Assembly (NCBI GenBank): GCA_021812985.1
Contig: JAKAMG010000002.1
Coordinates: 97,879-161,878 of the forward strand
DNA: 64,000 nucleotides
From: Bacteroidota bacterium
Lineage (GTDB): Bacteria; Bacteroidota; Ignavibacteria; Kryptoniales; JAKASW01
Direction: 5' to 3'
Below, in pieces: positions 37,254 to 45,265 of this stretch. Position 1 is the first letter of the stretch. Each line of letters begins with the position of its first letter. The translations under genes and the position numbers were made by a program. Under the pieces are notes generated by a model. The model did not search any database, was not told the origin of the DNA, and saw only the letters and a list, made by a program, of their open reading frames with translations.

Positions 37254-37694
37254 TTTTCCCTCCGTATTTAAGAAGTGACAAAACCAGGAGGTATGTTTAC
37301 GCAGGATGGAGCTGCTTACGACAAAGACATGTTGTCAGCGATTGTGCTGCGGATGGGAATCGCAAACATGCCGCCGCTACTCGATCTAAATTCTATCGGC
37401 TGAAAGTTTGTAACAGTTGCGAAGAAATGCAAGCTACACGGACGTCATCATGTAGCAGGAGCAGAGCCCCGTATGATTATCCGCCTTGGTCTCCTTCTCC
37501 GGTTATAGGGCTCCATAAAACCGTCTAAATTTGCGTGCTCAGAGCGGTTCGAGGGTCCAGACAAGACGGCCGGAGAATGCACGTGCTAAAACTCGTGGAC
37601 AACGGGCTTGCGCTCGTAATAACAAAAGGACCGCCCGTCGCCTCAATGTTGCCTGGCGGGGGCGGTCGCTTCAATGCGTCGTTCTTACGGACGG
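37254..37694. other. Intergenic region, 441 nt, between GH3 and T9SS genes
   Basis: Lies between two minus-strand genes. Apart from the hairpin at 37629-37667 I see no gene, tRNA or repeat. The right-hand part of the gap belongs to the GH3 3' untranslated region, the left-hand part should hold the promoter of the T9SS gene starting at 37253. Confidence 0.6.
37629..37667 (-). terminator. Candidate terminator of the GH3 gene
   Basis: On the minus strand an 8-bp stem GACCGCCC / GGGCGGTC with a GC-rich loop is followed by CTTTTGTTATT. It lies 28 nt past the GH3 stop. Loop is long (23 nt), so strength is uncertain. Confidence 0.55.
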
Positions 37695-40346
37695 TTACTC
37701 CACCGAGATAACCTTCCTGAGTTTTATGTCGCTCGACGAGGAGCCGATCTGGAGCTCATACTTCCCCGGCTCAACGACGTAGCCATTCGCGCCGTCGCTG
37801 TAGTACTTCAGCGATCTGACGGGAAGAGGAATTGCGACTGACCTCGTCTCCCCCTTCCTTATCGACACACGGTCGAATCCGCGGAGAGACTTGATCGGCT
37901 GGGGCTTTTTGGAATCAAGATCTCTGACATAAAGCTGTACCACCTCATCCCCATCTAGCGTACCGGTGTTTGTGACATCGACGGAAACCGTCAGCGTGTC
38001 GCCAGACCTGGCCGTACTCTTGCTGACCTTCATGTCTGAATACCTGAAGGTTGAATAGCTTAGACCATAACCGAAGGGATAGAGCGGGGTCCCCTTGAAG
38101 TAGCGGTAGGTTCTTCCCTTCATGCTGTAATCGGTGAACGGCGGAAGGTCCTTCGCGGATTTGTAGAAGGTGACGGGGAGTCTCCCTGCGGGATTGTAAT
38201 CGCCGAAGAGCACGTCTGCCACGGCATTTCCTCCCTCTTCTCCCGGATACCACACATCAATAATGCCCGGAATATTCCTCTCCTCCCAATTCACCGCAAG
38301 CGCGCTGCCGCCCGTCAGCACGAGAACGATCGGCTTTCCCGTGGCATGAAGCGCCTTGATCAGCCTCTCCTGGTCCGCCGGTATTCTGAGACTGGTCCTG
38401 TCACCTCCCTTGAAGCCGGGAATGTTTATGCTGCTCTCTTCCCCCTCCAGGTCCGGAGAGATTCCCGCGACGACAATCGCCACATCAGACTGCTTCGTCA
38501 AAGCGACGGCGTCGTGTACCAGCTTAGCCTCCGATGGCTTTTCGTACATCCTGCGCCACGTGAATCTTATGCCGGCGTAGTCGACGCTGTCCGCGTAGTC
38601 AACTTCAAGCTTGTAGCTCCGCCCTCTTTCCAGGGTCACCACTCTAGATATGTAGTCGTTCAGCTTGTACGGGCGCCAGTTGTTGAGAAGGAGCTTGCCG
38701 TCGAGATAAACTCTGCCGCGGTCGTCGGTGACAAGCCCAAGCTCGTACTTCCCAGTCGCGGGGGGAGTCAGCGTTCCAGTCCACCGCACGGAGAAATGGT
38801 CCTTCGGCACTCCGGGGCCCGGCGAGCCCATTCCCCAATACTCTGAAGTTGAGCTGTCCAGCCTCGTCAGAATCGGCTTTCCGCTAAGGTTGAAGTTATC
38901 GTAATATTCGCCGAGAAGCCCGTGTCCATTCAGTCCGCCAGCAGGAGTCAGATATGCTTTATTGATCGGCTCAATCCTGTTCGTATCGACTAGGAGGTTG
39001 TAACCTCCCGCGTATTCAACGTCAACAGTCTTGCCAAGTTTCCGGCGTATTCCCTGAAGTATGGTCACTGGATTGGAGGGGGTGCCGTTGTAATTCCCGA
39101 GTAAAAGTTCGATGTCGTCTGCATAGACTCCAATGACGGCGACTGACTTAAGATTCTTTCTGAGGGGAAGTATGTGATGCGCATTCCTGAGGAGGACGAT
39201 GCTTTCATCGGCGACTTTGCGCGCCAGATCCATGTGGGCGGGCGTGTTGTTATCGGCTATGGTGATGCCGCTGTATGGAACATCGGAGGGGGGATCAAAC
39301 ATGCCGAGCCTGAACCGCGCGAGCATGAGTGCGGTCACTGCTTTGTCGATATCCTTTTCAGAGACCAGCCCCTCCTTGACGGCCTGGTTGAGACTCTCGA
39401 ACTCGTCTCCGCATGTCAGGTCGCAGCCGGCCTTAACCGCGTCCGCGGAAGCCTCGGCGAGAGTCTTGGCGTATTTGTGCCCGTATGAGATATCACCTAT
39501 CGCCCCGCAGTCAGAAACGACGTACCCCTTGAATCCCCACTTGTCCCTGAGAATATCAGTTAGAAGAAACTTGCTGGCGCAGTCCGGCACTCCATCCAAA
39601 GCGCTGTAGGCTCCCATGATCGAGTATGCTCCGCCCTGTTCGACGCAAGCCTGGAACGCGGGGAGATAAGTCTCGAAGAGGTCCCGGTTGCTGACAACCG
39701 CGTTGAAGGTGTGGCGCAGAGGTTCGGGGCCGCTGTGGACCGCAAAATGTTTCGGGGTGGCGATCACCTTGAAATACTTTTTGTTGTCTCCCTGCATACC
39801 AGTGACAAAGGCGACTCCCATTCTGGAAGTGAGATACGGGTCCTCTCCGTAAGTCTCCTGGTTTCGTCCCCACCTCGGATCCCGGACGATGTTAATGTTA
39901 GGCGACCAGAAGGTGAGACCCTGATATATGCCATGTTCCCCCATGCTTATGGCGTAGTTGTACTTGGCGCGTGCCTCCGTCGAGATGACATCCGCCTCCT
40001 CATGAATCAGCTTCGGATCCCAAGTCGCCGCCATTCCGATTGCCTGCGGGAAAACGGTGGCGATACCGTTCCTTGCCACGCCGTGCAGCCCTTCGTTCCA
40101 CCAGTTGTATTCCGGTATTCCGAGGCGCGGGATGGCAGGAGCGCTGTTCTGCATCTGAAGGATCTTTTCCTGAAGCGTCATACGGGAAACAAGATCCCTC
40201 GCACGCGCTTCGAAAGTCAGATTCGTATCAAGATAGGCCGGCTCCGATTTAGGAACCTTGGATTCGATACCCTTGGCATGGGAGTCCGACACGAATCCTC
40301 CAAACGAAAAGAGGAGAAGAAGTAGAAGAATGGCGGTGCTTTTCAT
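37695..40346 (-). CDS. GH3 beta-glycosidase with PA14 insert (beta-xylosidase / beta-glucosidase type)
   Basis: Exported 883-residue glycoside hydrolase family 3 enzyme. Signal peptide MKSTAILLLLLLFSFGGFVSDSHA; the first domain shows IPEYNWWNEGLHGVAR, FSPNINI-type FWSPNINIVRDPRWGRNQETYGEDP, ATPKHFAVHSGPE (KH motif about 199-200) and the nucleophile motif KGYVVSDCGAI (Asp about 279). The second alpha/beta domain follows, interrupted by a PA14 module (about 475-600: GLLGEYYDNFNLSGKPI, WTGTLTPPATGKYELGL, DGRVYLDGKLL-like). The end is a fibronectin-III-like domain (DGDEVVQLYVRD, LRGFDRVSIRKGE). The NWWNEGLHGV pattern resembles the xylosidase/arabinosidase branch. xylA and xylB lie 12-15 kb away on the same strand. 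Confidence 0.9.
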   Translation of the reverse strand: MKSTAILLLLLLFSFGGFVSDSHAKGIESKVPKSEPAYLDTNLTFEARARDLVSRMTLQEKILQMQNSAPAIPRLGIPEYNWWNEGLHGVARNGIATVFPQAIGMAATWDPKLIHEEADVISTEARAKYNYAISMGEHGIYQGLTFWSPNINIVRDPRWGRNQETYGEDPYLTSRMGVAFVTGMQGDNKKYFKVIATPKHFAVHSGPEPLRHTFNAVVSNRDLFETYLPAFQACVEQGGAYSIMGAYSALDGVPDCASKFLLTDILRDKWGFKGYVVSDCGAIGDISYGHKYAKTLAEASADAVKAGCDLTCGDEFESLNQAVKEGLVSEKDIDKAVTALMLARFRLGMFDPPSDVPYSGITIADNNTPAHMDLARKVADESIVLLRNAHHILPLRKNLKSVAVIGVYADDIELLLGNYNGTPSNPVTILQGIRRKLGKTVDVEYAGGYNLLVDTNRIEPINKAYLTPAGGLNGHGLLGEYYDNFNLSGKPILTRLDSSTSEYWGMGSPGPGVPKDHFSVRWTGTLTPPATGKYELGLVTDDRGRVYLDGKLLLNNWRPYKLNDYISRVVTLERGRSYKLEVDYADSVDYAGIRFTWRRMYEKPSEAKLVHDAVALTKQSDVAIVVAGISPDLEGEESSINIPGFKGGDRTSLRIPADQERLIKALHATGKPIVLVLTGGSALAVNWEERNIPGIIDVWYPGEEGGNAVADVLFGDYNPAGRLPVTFYKSAKDLPPFTDYSMKGRTYRYFKGTPLYPFGYGLSYSTFRYSDMKVSKSTARSGDTLTVSVDVTNTGTLDGDEVVQLYVRDLDSKKPQPIKSLRGFDRVSIRKGETRSVAIPLPVRSLKYYSDGANGYVVEPGKYELQIGSSSSDIKLRKVISVE

Positions 40347-40513
40347 TCTGAATTTCCTTTGGCGGTTGATCTGTTGGACAGTGGCACGCTGGCGGATAAT
40401 GCTTCGGATAGCATTTTCGCTCTAAACATTGAAATTATAACTGAAAAGGAATGGAATTCCAACGTAGGCGTCGGATATAGGTGGGTTGGAGAGAAACCGC
40501 TAAATTACATGAA

Positions 40514-41284
40514 ATGTCCAGGCGAACTCCATATGCCGTGTATCTCACCGAGCTTGCAGGCACCGCGCTCCTCCTCCTTTTCGGACTGTCGTTCGTCATA
40601 CTCGATTTCGGGAAGGGGAGCCCAGTTGTGCGTTTCATTCCGGACCCCGGGGTGCGCCGGCTCATCACCGGTTTCTTATTCGGCTCGACAGGCGCGGCCA
40701 TAGCTTACTCGGGAATCGGCAAGATAAGCGGGGCACACATCAACCCCGTGGTGACTCTCGCATTTCGTATCAAGGGTAAATTTTCGACTCGGAACACGCT
40801 TGGATATATCATGGCACAGTTCATCGGAGCAGCCGCAGGCTCTGCGCCGCTTCTCATTTGGGGACAGACAGGGAAGAGCGTCGGCTTTGGAAGCACGACG
40901 CCCGGCGCCGGCTATACCGGCTTTGACGCGTTCATAGGCGAGACCATCACAACTGTCGCCCTCATAGTGGGACTCTTCGTTTTCCTCGGACACAAGCGGC
41001 TGAGAAGATTCACTCCGCTCCTCTTCCCCTTCCTTTACGCCGTAATGGTTTACCTGGAAGCTCCGATTTCAGGAACGAGCACGAATCCGGCAAGGAGCTT
41101 CGGACCATCTCTCATCTCGGGAATCTGGAACGGCTGGTGGGTTTATCTTCTCGGACCGCTCGTCGGAATGTTTATCGGACTTGCCATCCTTCGGATTCAT
41201 CCGCTCAAAAAACTCGAGGTCGAGGTGGCGAAGATATATCACTTCGAGCACGACCTGTATGGGACATTCCGAAGAGAATCGTAA
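40514..41284 (+). CDS. Aquaporin / MIP-family channel
   Basis: Integral inner-membrane channel of 256 residues with six hydrophobic segments and both NPA-box loops: GAHINPVVTLAF (an NPV variant of the first box) and SGTSTNPARSFGPSLISG (canonical second box). The Pro-Ala-Arg-Ser after the second box is typical of water-type channels, but the first box variant leaves selectivity open. ATG 40514 is preferred to the GTG at 40481, though neither start has an ideally spaced ribosome site. It is divergent from the GH3 gene with 167 nt between. The C-terminus carries a charged amphipathic tail. Confidence 0.88.
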   Translation: MSRRTPYAVYLTELAGTALLLLFGLSFVILDFGKGSPVVRFIPDPGVRRLITGFLFGSTGAAIAYSGIGKISGAHINPVVTLAFRIKGKFSTRNTLGYIMAQFIGAAAGSAPLLIWGQTGKSVGFGSTTPGAGYTGFDAFIGETITTVALIVGLFVFLGHKRLRRFTPLLFPFLYAVMVYLEAPISGTSTNPARSFGPSLISGIWNGWWVYLLGPLVGMFIGLAILRIHPLKKLEVEVAKIYHFEHDLYGTFRRES

Positions 41285-41402
41285 ACTCTCAATTTTGAAT
41301 TGAATCTCAGATGGAGACGGGGAAAGCGTCGAAACAAATCGCGTCTTCCGCTGTTCCCGGCCTTTAAGCTTGCGAGCATTGCCCGGCGTTGGAGAATGCC
41401 GA

Positions 41403-42524
41403 TCAGCCCCACCGCTTGATTATCACGAGGGATAGATCATCACTTCGCGGTGCCTCTCCGACAAACGAATCGACATCTTCGAGTATCTTCTCTCCGACTC
41501 TGTCCGGCGAGATCCCGGCCGATTTAGCGATGAGAGCTTTGAGACGCTGGTCGCCGAAAAATTCGTCACGCTCGTTCCGGGCCTCAGTGACGCCGTCAGA
41601 GTAAGTGACAAGCAGATCCCCCGGTCCAAGCTCGAGCTGCTGCTCTTCGAACCTGGATGACTTGATCAGGCCGAGCGCGGGGGCACCATGCGCGAGTTCC
41701 TCGACGTTTCCTCCCCGGAGCACAAGGGGCGGGAGATGGCCTGCGTTCAAGAGTCGAACCTTTCCTGAGTTCTCACACAGCTCCGCGTAGACAAGCGTCG
41801 CGAACTTATTGGGCAGACTGTCGCGGCAGAATATCATATTTATCCGCTCCCCCAGTTCGGAAAGCGATTTGTGGTCGGGCGCTATCGCGCGCAGCGTGGA
41901 TTGAAGCTTGGACATCAGCAACGCGGCGCCGAGCCCTTTGCCGGCAACGTCACCAAGCGCGAGCCCCAGCCTGTGCTCGTCAAGGTTGATGTAATCAACC
42001 AGGTCCCCCCCGACGTCGTTCGCCGGACGCGTGAACAGCCATATCGACCATCCGCTGAGGGTCGGATTCTCCTCAGGAAGAAGAGCCTTCTGGACCGTCC
42101 GCCCCACCTGCAACTCGTCATGAGCGAGGAGCTTATCCTTCAACTCAAGCATCAGAACGAGAAGGAGGATGAGATAGCTTAACGGATTTGTCTCAACCCT
42201 CACGGTGAAGTTGCCCGCTGTCCATGTCGTGCTCCCCCAGAAGAAGAGAACTATGCTGACCAGAAGGAGAAAGCGTCGTGCGGAATTGAGTTTCAGTATC
42301 AGACTTTTGAGAAGATAGAACGATGCATGCACGAACCTCTTCACCCGGCTGTATTTCATCAGCCGTTCCTGCATTTCACCATCGATATAGAAGCGATACA
42401 TCTCTTTGAAATCTTTCCTCAAAGAGTCAAAGATATCTCCGCTGCGGAAATCGTTGACGATGGTCCTTCGCAGGACGTGTTTTCTCTCTTTGGTTTGCCT
42501 GTCTTTCAATTCGGTAGCCGCCAT
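41403..42524 (-). CDS. Membrane-anchored PP2C-type (SpoIIE) serine/threonine phosphatase
   Basis: 373-residue regulator, probably dephosphorylating an anti-sigma-factor antagonist or similar partner. An N-terminal region of about 80 residues (basic) leads to two close hydrophobic segments (FLLLVSIVLFFWGSTTW and LSYLILLLVLMLEL), then a SpoIIE domain (about 140-370) with RPANDVGGDLVDYI, LGLALGDVAGKGLGAALLM, NAGHLPPLVL, LVTYSDGVTEARN and a final DDLSLVII metal-ligand motif. A linker VQKALLPEENPTLSG is typical of RsbU-like proteins. ATG 42524 has no clear ribosome site. Downstream of an MFS gene on the same strand. Confidence 0.9.
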   Translation of the reverse strand: MAATELKDRQTKERKHVLRRTIVNDFRSGDIFDSLRKDFKEMYRFYIDGEMQERLMKYSRVKRFVHASFYLLKSLILKLNSARRFLLLVSIVLFFWGSTTWTAGNFTVRVETNPLSYLILLLVLMLELKDKLLAHDELQVGRTVQKALLPEENPTLSGWSIWLFTRPANDVGGDLVDYINLDEHRLGLALGDVAGKGLGAALLMSKLQSTLRAIAPDHKSLSELGERINMIFCRDSLPNKFATLVYAELCENSGKVRLLNAGHLPPLVLRGGNVEELAHGAPALGLIKSSRFEEQQLELGPGDLLVTYSDGVTEARNERDEFFGDQRLKALIAKSAGISPDRVGEKILEDVDSFVGEAPRSDDLSLVIIKRWG

Positions 42525-42647
42525 AAGCCCGTTGCTTTCAATCTTTTGCTACTGAATCTAACGAAATGATTAAAAAGTTGTTTCGTCGAGAAACCCTTTT
42601 AAGATATAATGAGCCAATAAGCCTAAATCAGACGCACTGGGCAGACG

Positions 42648-43787
42648 TTACAGTACTAAGAATAGGAGGACCGCCGCGACCACACCCATTCCGCCCCCGA
42701 AGTAGAACGCCGCCGATGGTCCGAAATACTGCCACAGCCCACCGGCAACAAATGAGGCGGGGAATAGGCCGATGCCGAGAATAGTCGCGTGAAGGCCGAT
42801 CGCCGTGGCTCGCACATCCGCAGGGGCGAGGTCGGAGACGAGAGCTTTCTCAATCCCGTCGGTGAATGCGCTGTACAGACCGTAAACTCCAAACAGAGAC
42901 CAGACCACCCACGCGTGCTGCGGTCCGGTGATAAGCGCGAAGCCGAGATAGACGAGGCCGTAGAAAGCGTAGCCGGCCACGAGGAGGCGCTTGCGTCCGA
43001 TTCTGTCAGAGAGTCTTCCTGCCGGGTAAGACACCGCTCCATAGACCACGTTGTAAACTAGATAAAGGAGTATGGCAGTCGCTGGCGTAAATCCGATATC
43101 TTTTGAGCGGAGGAGGAGGAATGTGTTGGAAGAATTGCCGAGCGTGAAGACGAACGCGACCACCAAAAAGAGCCGGAGCTTGCGGGGCAACACGCTCCAC
43201 TTCAGCGATGGAGCGTTTCGGGGGACATGCTCTCCTTTCTTCTCCCTGGCAAGCGAGAGGAACAATACTCCCAACATGGCAGGAAGAAGCGACCAGAGGA
43301 AGACCCGGGAGAAATCGCCGGAGTATCGAGTAAGGAAATAGTAGGCAAGGACGACTCCTATAGCGGCCCCGGCAGTATCCATGGCTCTGTGAAGACCGAA
43401 CGCCATCCCCCTGCGTCCCGAGTCGGCGCTCTCCGCTATGAGCGCGTCGCGCGGTGCGGTGCGGATTCCCTTTCCGAGCCGGTCGACAATGCGTCCCGCG
43501 AAGACGAACCCCCAGCTGTTCGCCACATAAAGGAGAACCTTGCCGAACATGGACGATGAGTATCCAGCTATGGCAAGGTGCTTCCTTCTCCTGAACCTGT
43601 CGGATATGTAACCGGAGAAGACTTTCAATATACTGGCGGTGCTCTCCGCCACGCCTTCTATCAGACCGAGGACGGCGGGGCTCGCACCTAGCGTGGTGGT
43701 GAGAAAGAAGGGGATAAGAGGGTACACCATCTCACTCGATATGTCGGTGAAGAACGATGTAAGCCCGAGAATTACGACGTTAAACAT
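42648..43787 (-). CDS. MFS transporter
   Basis: Inner-membrane secondary transporter of 379 residues with about 11-12 hydrophobic segments. The sequence begins FNVVILGLTSFFTDISSEMVYPLIPFFL, a pattern typical of an MFS subgroup with SSEMxYPLxPxFL in the first helix; the loop GRIVDRLGKGIRTAPRDAL corresponds to the conserved inter-helix motif, and GRLSDRIGRKRLL is the repeat of motif A in the second half. Substrate unknown. ATG 43787 lacks a strong ribosome site. It lies between the cupin and the phosphatase genes on the same strand. Confidence 0.88.
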   Translation of the reverse strand: MFNVVILGLTSFFTDISSEMVYPLIPFFLTTTLGASPAVLGLIEGVAESTASILKVFSGYISDRFRRRKHLAIAGYSSSMFGKVLLYVANSWGFVFAGRIVDRLGKGIRTAPRDALIAESADSGRRGMAFGLHRAMDTAGAAIGVVLAYYFLTRYSGDFSRVFLWSLLPAMLGVLFLSLAREKKGEHVPRNAPSLKWSVLPRKLRLFLVVAFVFTLGNSSNTFLLLRSKDIGFTPATAILLYLVYNVVYGAVSYPAGRLSDRIGRKRLLVAGYAFYGLVYLGFALITGPQHAWVVWSLFGVYGLYSAFTDGIEKALVSDLAPADVRATAIGLHATILGIGLFPASFVAGGLWQYFGPSAAFYFGGGMGVVAAVLLFLVL

Positions 43788-43858
43788 GAATGAAGTTAAT
43801 AAGGAACAGCCATCTTACCGAACGGGGACACCACTGTCCGTGATTTCACGGAGGTGGA

Positions 43859-44215
43859 TTAGATCCACTCCGCGTTCACTGTCCTCTCGTTCCTCACGTT
43901 TCCCGTATTGAGGGTCGTCTTGGGTTCGAGCAGGAGGGCGTGCACTTCCTCATCAGCTACCGGCATGTGCTCGACGCCTTTTGGCACGATGAACATTTCA
44001 CCCTCATTCAGCACGACGTCCTTGTCTCGCAGTTTTATGACGAGCCTTCCCCTGATGACAAGAAAAAGCTCATCTTCGTTTTCGTGGGAATGCCAGACGA
44101 ACTCGCCCTTGAGCTTCACCAGCTTAACGTACGAGTCGTTTATCTCGCCGACTATTTTCGGACTCCAGTACTCAGAGATCAGCGCAAGCTTCTCAGCCAA
44201 ACTTGCCTTTTGCAT
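43859..44215 (-). CDS. Cupin-domain protein
   Basis: Small 118-residue cytoplasmic protein with a single cupin barrel. Two conserved cupin motifs are visible: HSHENEDELFLVIRGRL (metal-binding His-x-His and Glu) and FIVPKGVEHMPVADEEVHAL (Pro-x-x-x-x-His). Cupins of this size act as isomerases, dioxygenases or sugar binders, so a function cannot be assigned. AAGGAAA lies upstream of ATG 44215. It precedes the MFS gene by 71 nt, perhaps in one transcript. Confidence 0.85.
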   Translation of the reverse strand: MQKASLAEKLALISEYWSPKIVGEINDSYVKLVKLKGEFVWHSHENEDELFLVIRGRLVIKLRDKDVVLNEGEMFIVPKGVEHMPVADEEVHALLLEPKTTLNTGNVRNERTVNAEWI

Positions 44216-44270
44216 GACAGATATTTCCTTGAGCTTATTTCGCCAATACTTTTTGCCTGAGCCGCTCCCC

Positions 44271-45053
44271 TTACCTGCGGAAGGGAACGATGCCTCTGAT
44301 TATTGCCGGAGCGAGGGCCTGCATATCGCGAGCGGTACGTGCCGCTGTAGTTGCGGGAATCTGTCCAGCACTCCCCACGCCATTCTCAAAAGACGCGGCA
44401 TATGGCATCGCGCCTCCCGGCGGCAAACCCCAGCGCTGTCCGTTAACGACGCCGTACGCCATCAGGACTGTGAATCCTGAGTAGTCCTGACGGACAATAT
44501 CCGATGGACCCTTCGCAATCCAGTAAGTCATCGCATACTGGATATTCCCGTTAATAGCTCCAATCGACTGCATCACGAGACAATTCGGGAAAGTGCCGAA
44601 CGGCATCGTCACGGTGGCAGTATCAAGGAGCGCCTCCTGATCGGTCAGCACATACTGCGCGCCCAGGTATGAGAATGTCGTCTGTGATACATAAGCGGTC
44701 CCCTCCGCTATCGAATCGGGGAGGGAAGCCAACGCAGAGTCAAACACTATGACCGCGCCGCTGTCCTGGCCGAAGCCGGAATAGCCGTTGGGCCCGTAAA
44801 GATTTTCGTTCCCCACATCGTCAAGTATGACTCGGTATGTCGTTCCGTTTATAGTCGTGTCCTTGTAGAACTTCTGCCAGGAGCTGTCGCTCCACACTTT
44901 GTAGTACGACGAGTCAAGGCTTTCGCCGTAGCCATTCGTGGAAACGACCATCCCGGGATTCCGGAACTGCGAAGACGTTGGGTTCGATGACTGGTTACAG
45001 GAAACAAACAGCGTTGAAACAAAAAACAACGCCGCGATATTGAATGTCTTCAT
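44271..45053 (-). CDS. Predicted lipoprotein, unknown function
   Basis: 260 residues. Signal with lipobox FVSTLFVSCNQ (Cys about 19), a low-complexity serine/asparagine linker, then a beta-rich domain with YYKVWSDSSWQKFYKDT, GTTYRVILDDVGNENLYG, VTMPFGTFPNCLVMQS and MTYWIAKGPSDIVRQD. The last two stretches resemble a segment in the T9SS protein at 61174-62274 (LPIGSFQALRM ... YYYQWMTREG), so the two may share a fold. No catalytic motif. No clear ribosome site before ATG 45053. It is upstream of the cupin gene (gap 55 nt). Confidence 0.65.
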   Translation of the reverse strand: MKTFNIAALFFVSTLFVSCNQSSNPTSSQFRNPGMVVSTNGYGESLDSSYYKVWSDSSWQKFYKDTTINGTTYRVILDDVGNENLYGPNGYSGFGQDSGAVIVFDSALASLPDSIAEGTAYVSQTTFSYLGAQYVLTDQEALLDTATVTMPFGTFPNCLVMQSIGAINGNIQYAMTYWIAKGPSDIVRQDYSGFTVLMAYGVVNGQRWGLPPGGAMPYAASFENGVGSAGQIPATTAARTARDMQALAPAIIRGIVPFRR

Positions 45054-45265
45054 GTTCGTAAATTAACACACTTCAGTTTTTTGTCGGTTGGCACATTCAG
45101 ATGCATGAGAATCGCTGAAACATCGACAAGAAACAAGCCCTCCGATTTCACTGCACGCCAAAGCGGGGAGAATATCGAGGGAAGCCCTTAATAGGAGAGT
45201 GATGTCAGCGCCCTGACAAGAAATTAGAAAAGCTCAAATATGCGGAGGTCGCGACCGATTTCACC

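Noticed and set aside
37540-37570. GGTTCGAGGGTCC as a tRNA T-arm
   Set aside because: No acceptor stem, D-arm or anticodon arm can be built around it.
38550-38565. CACGTGAA in the GH3 gene as a third parS site
   Set aside because: Lacks the left GTTTC half, so only the central CACGTG is shared.
45249-45258. GGTCGCGACC palindrome near the four-PAS gene end
   Set aside because: Only 10 nt, no U-run or flanking symmetry; not distinguishable from chance.
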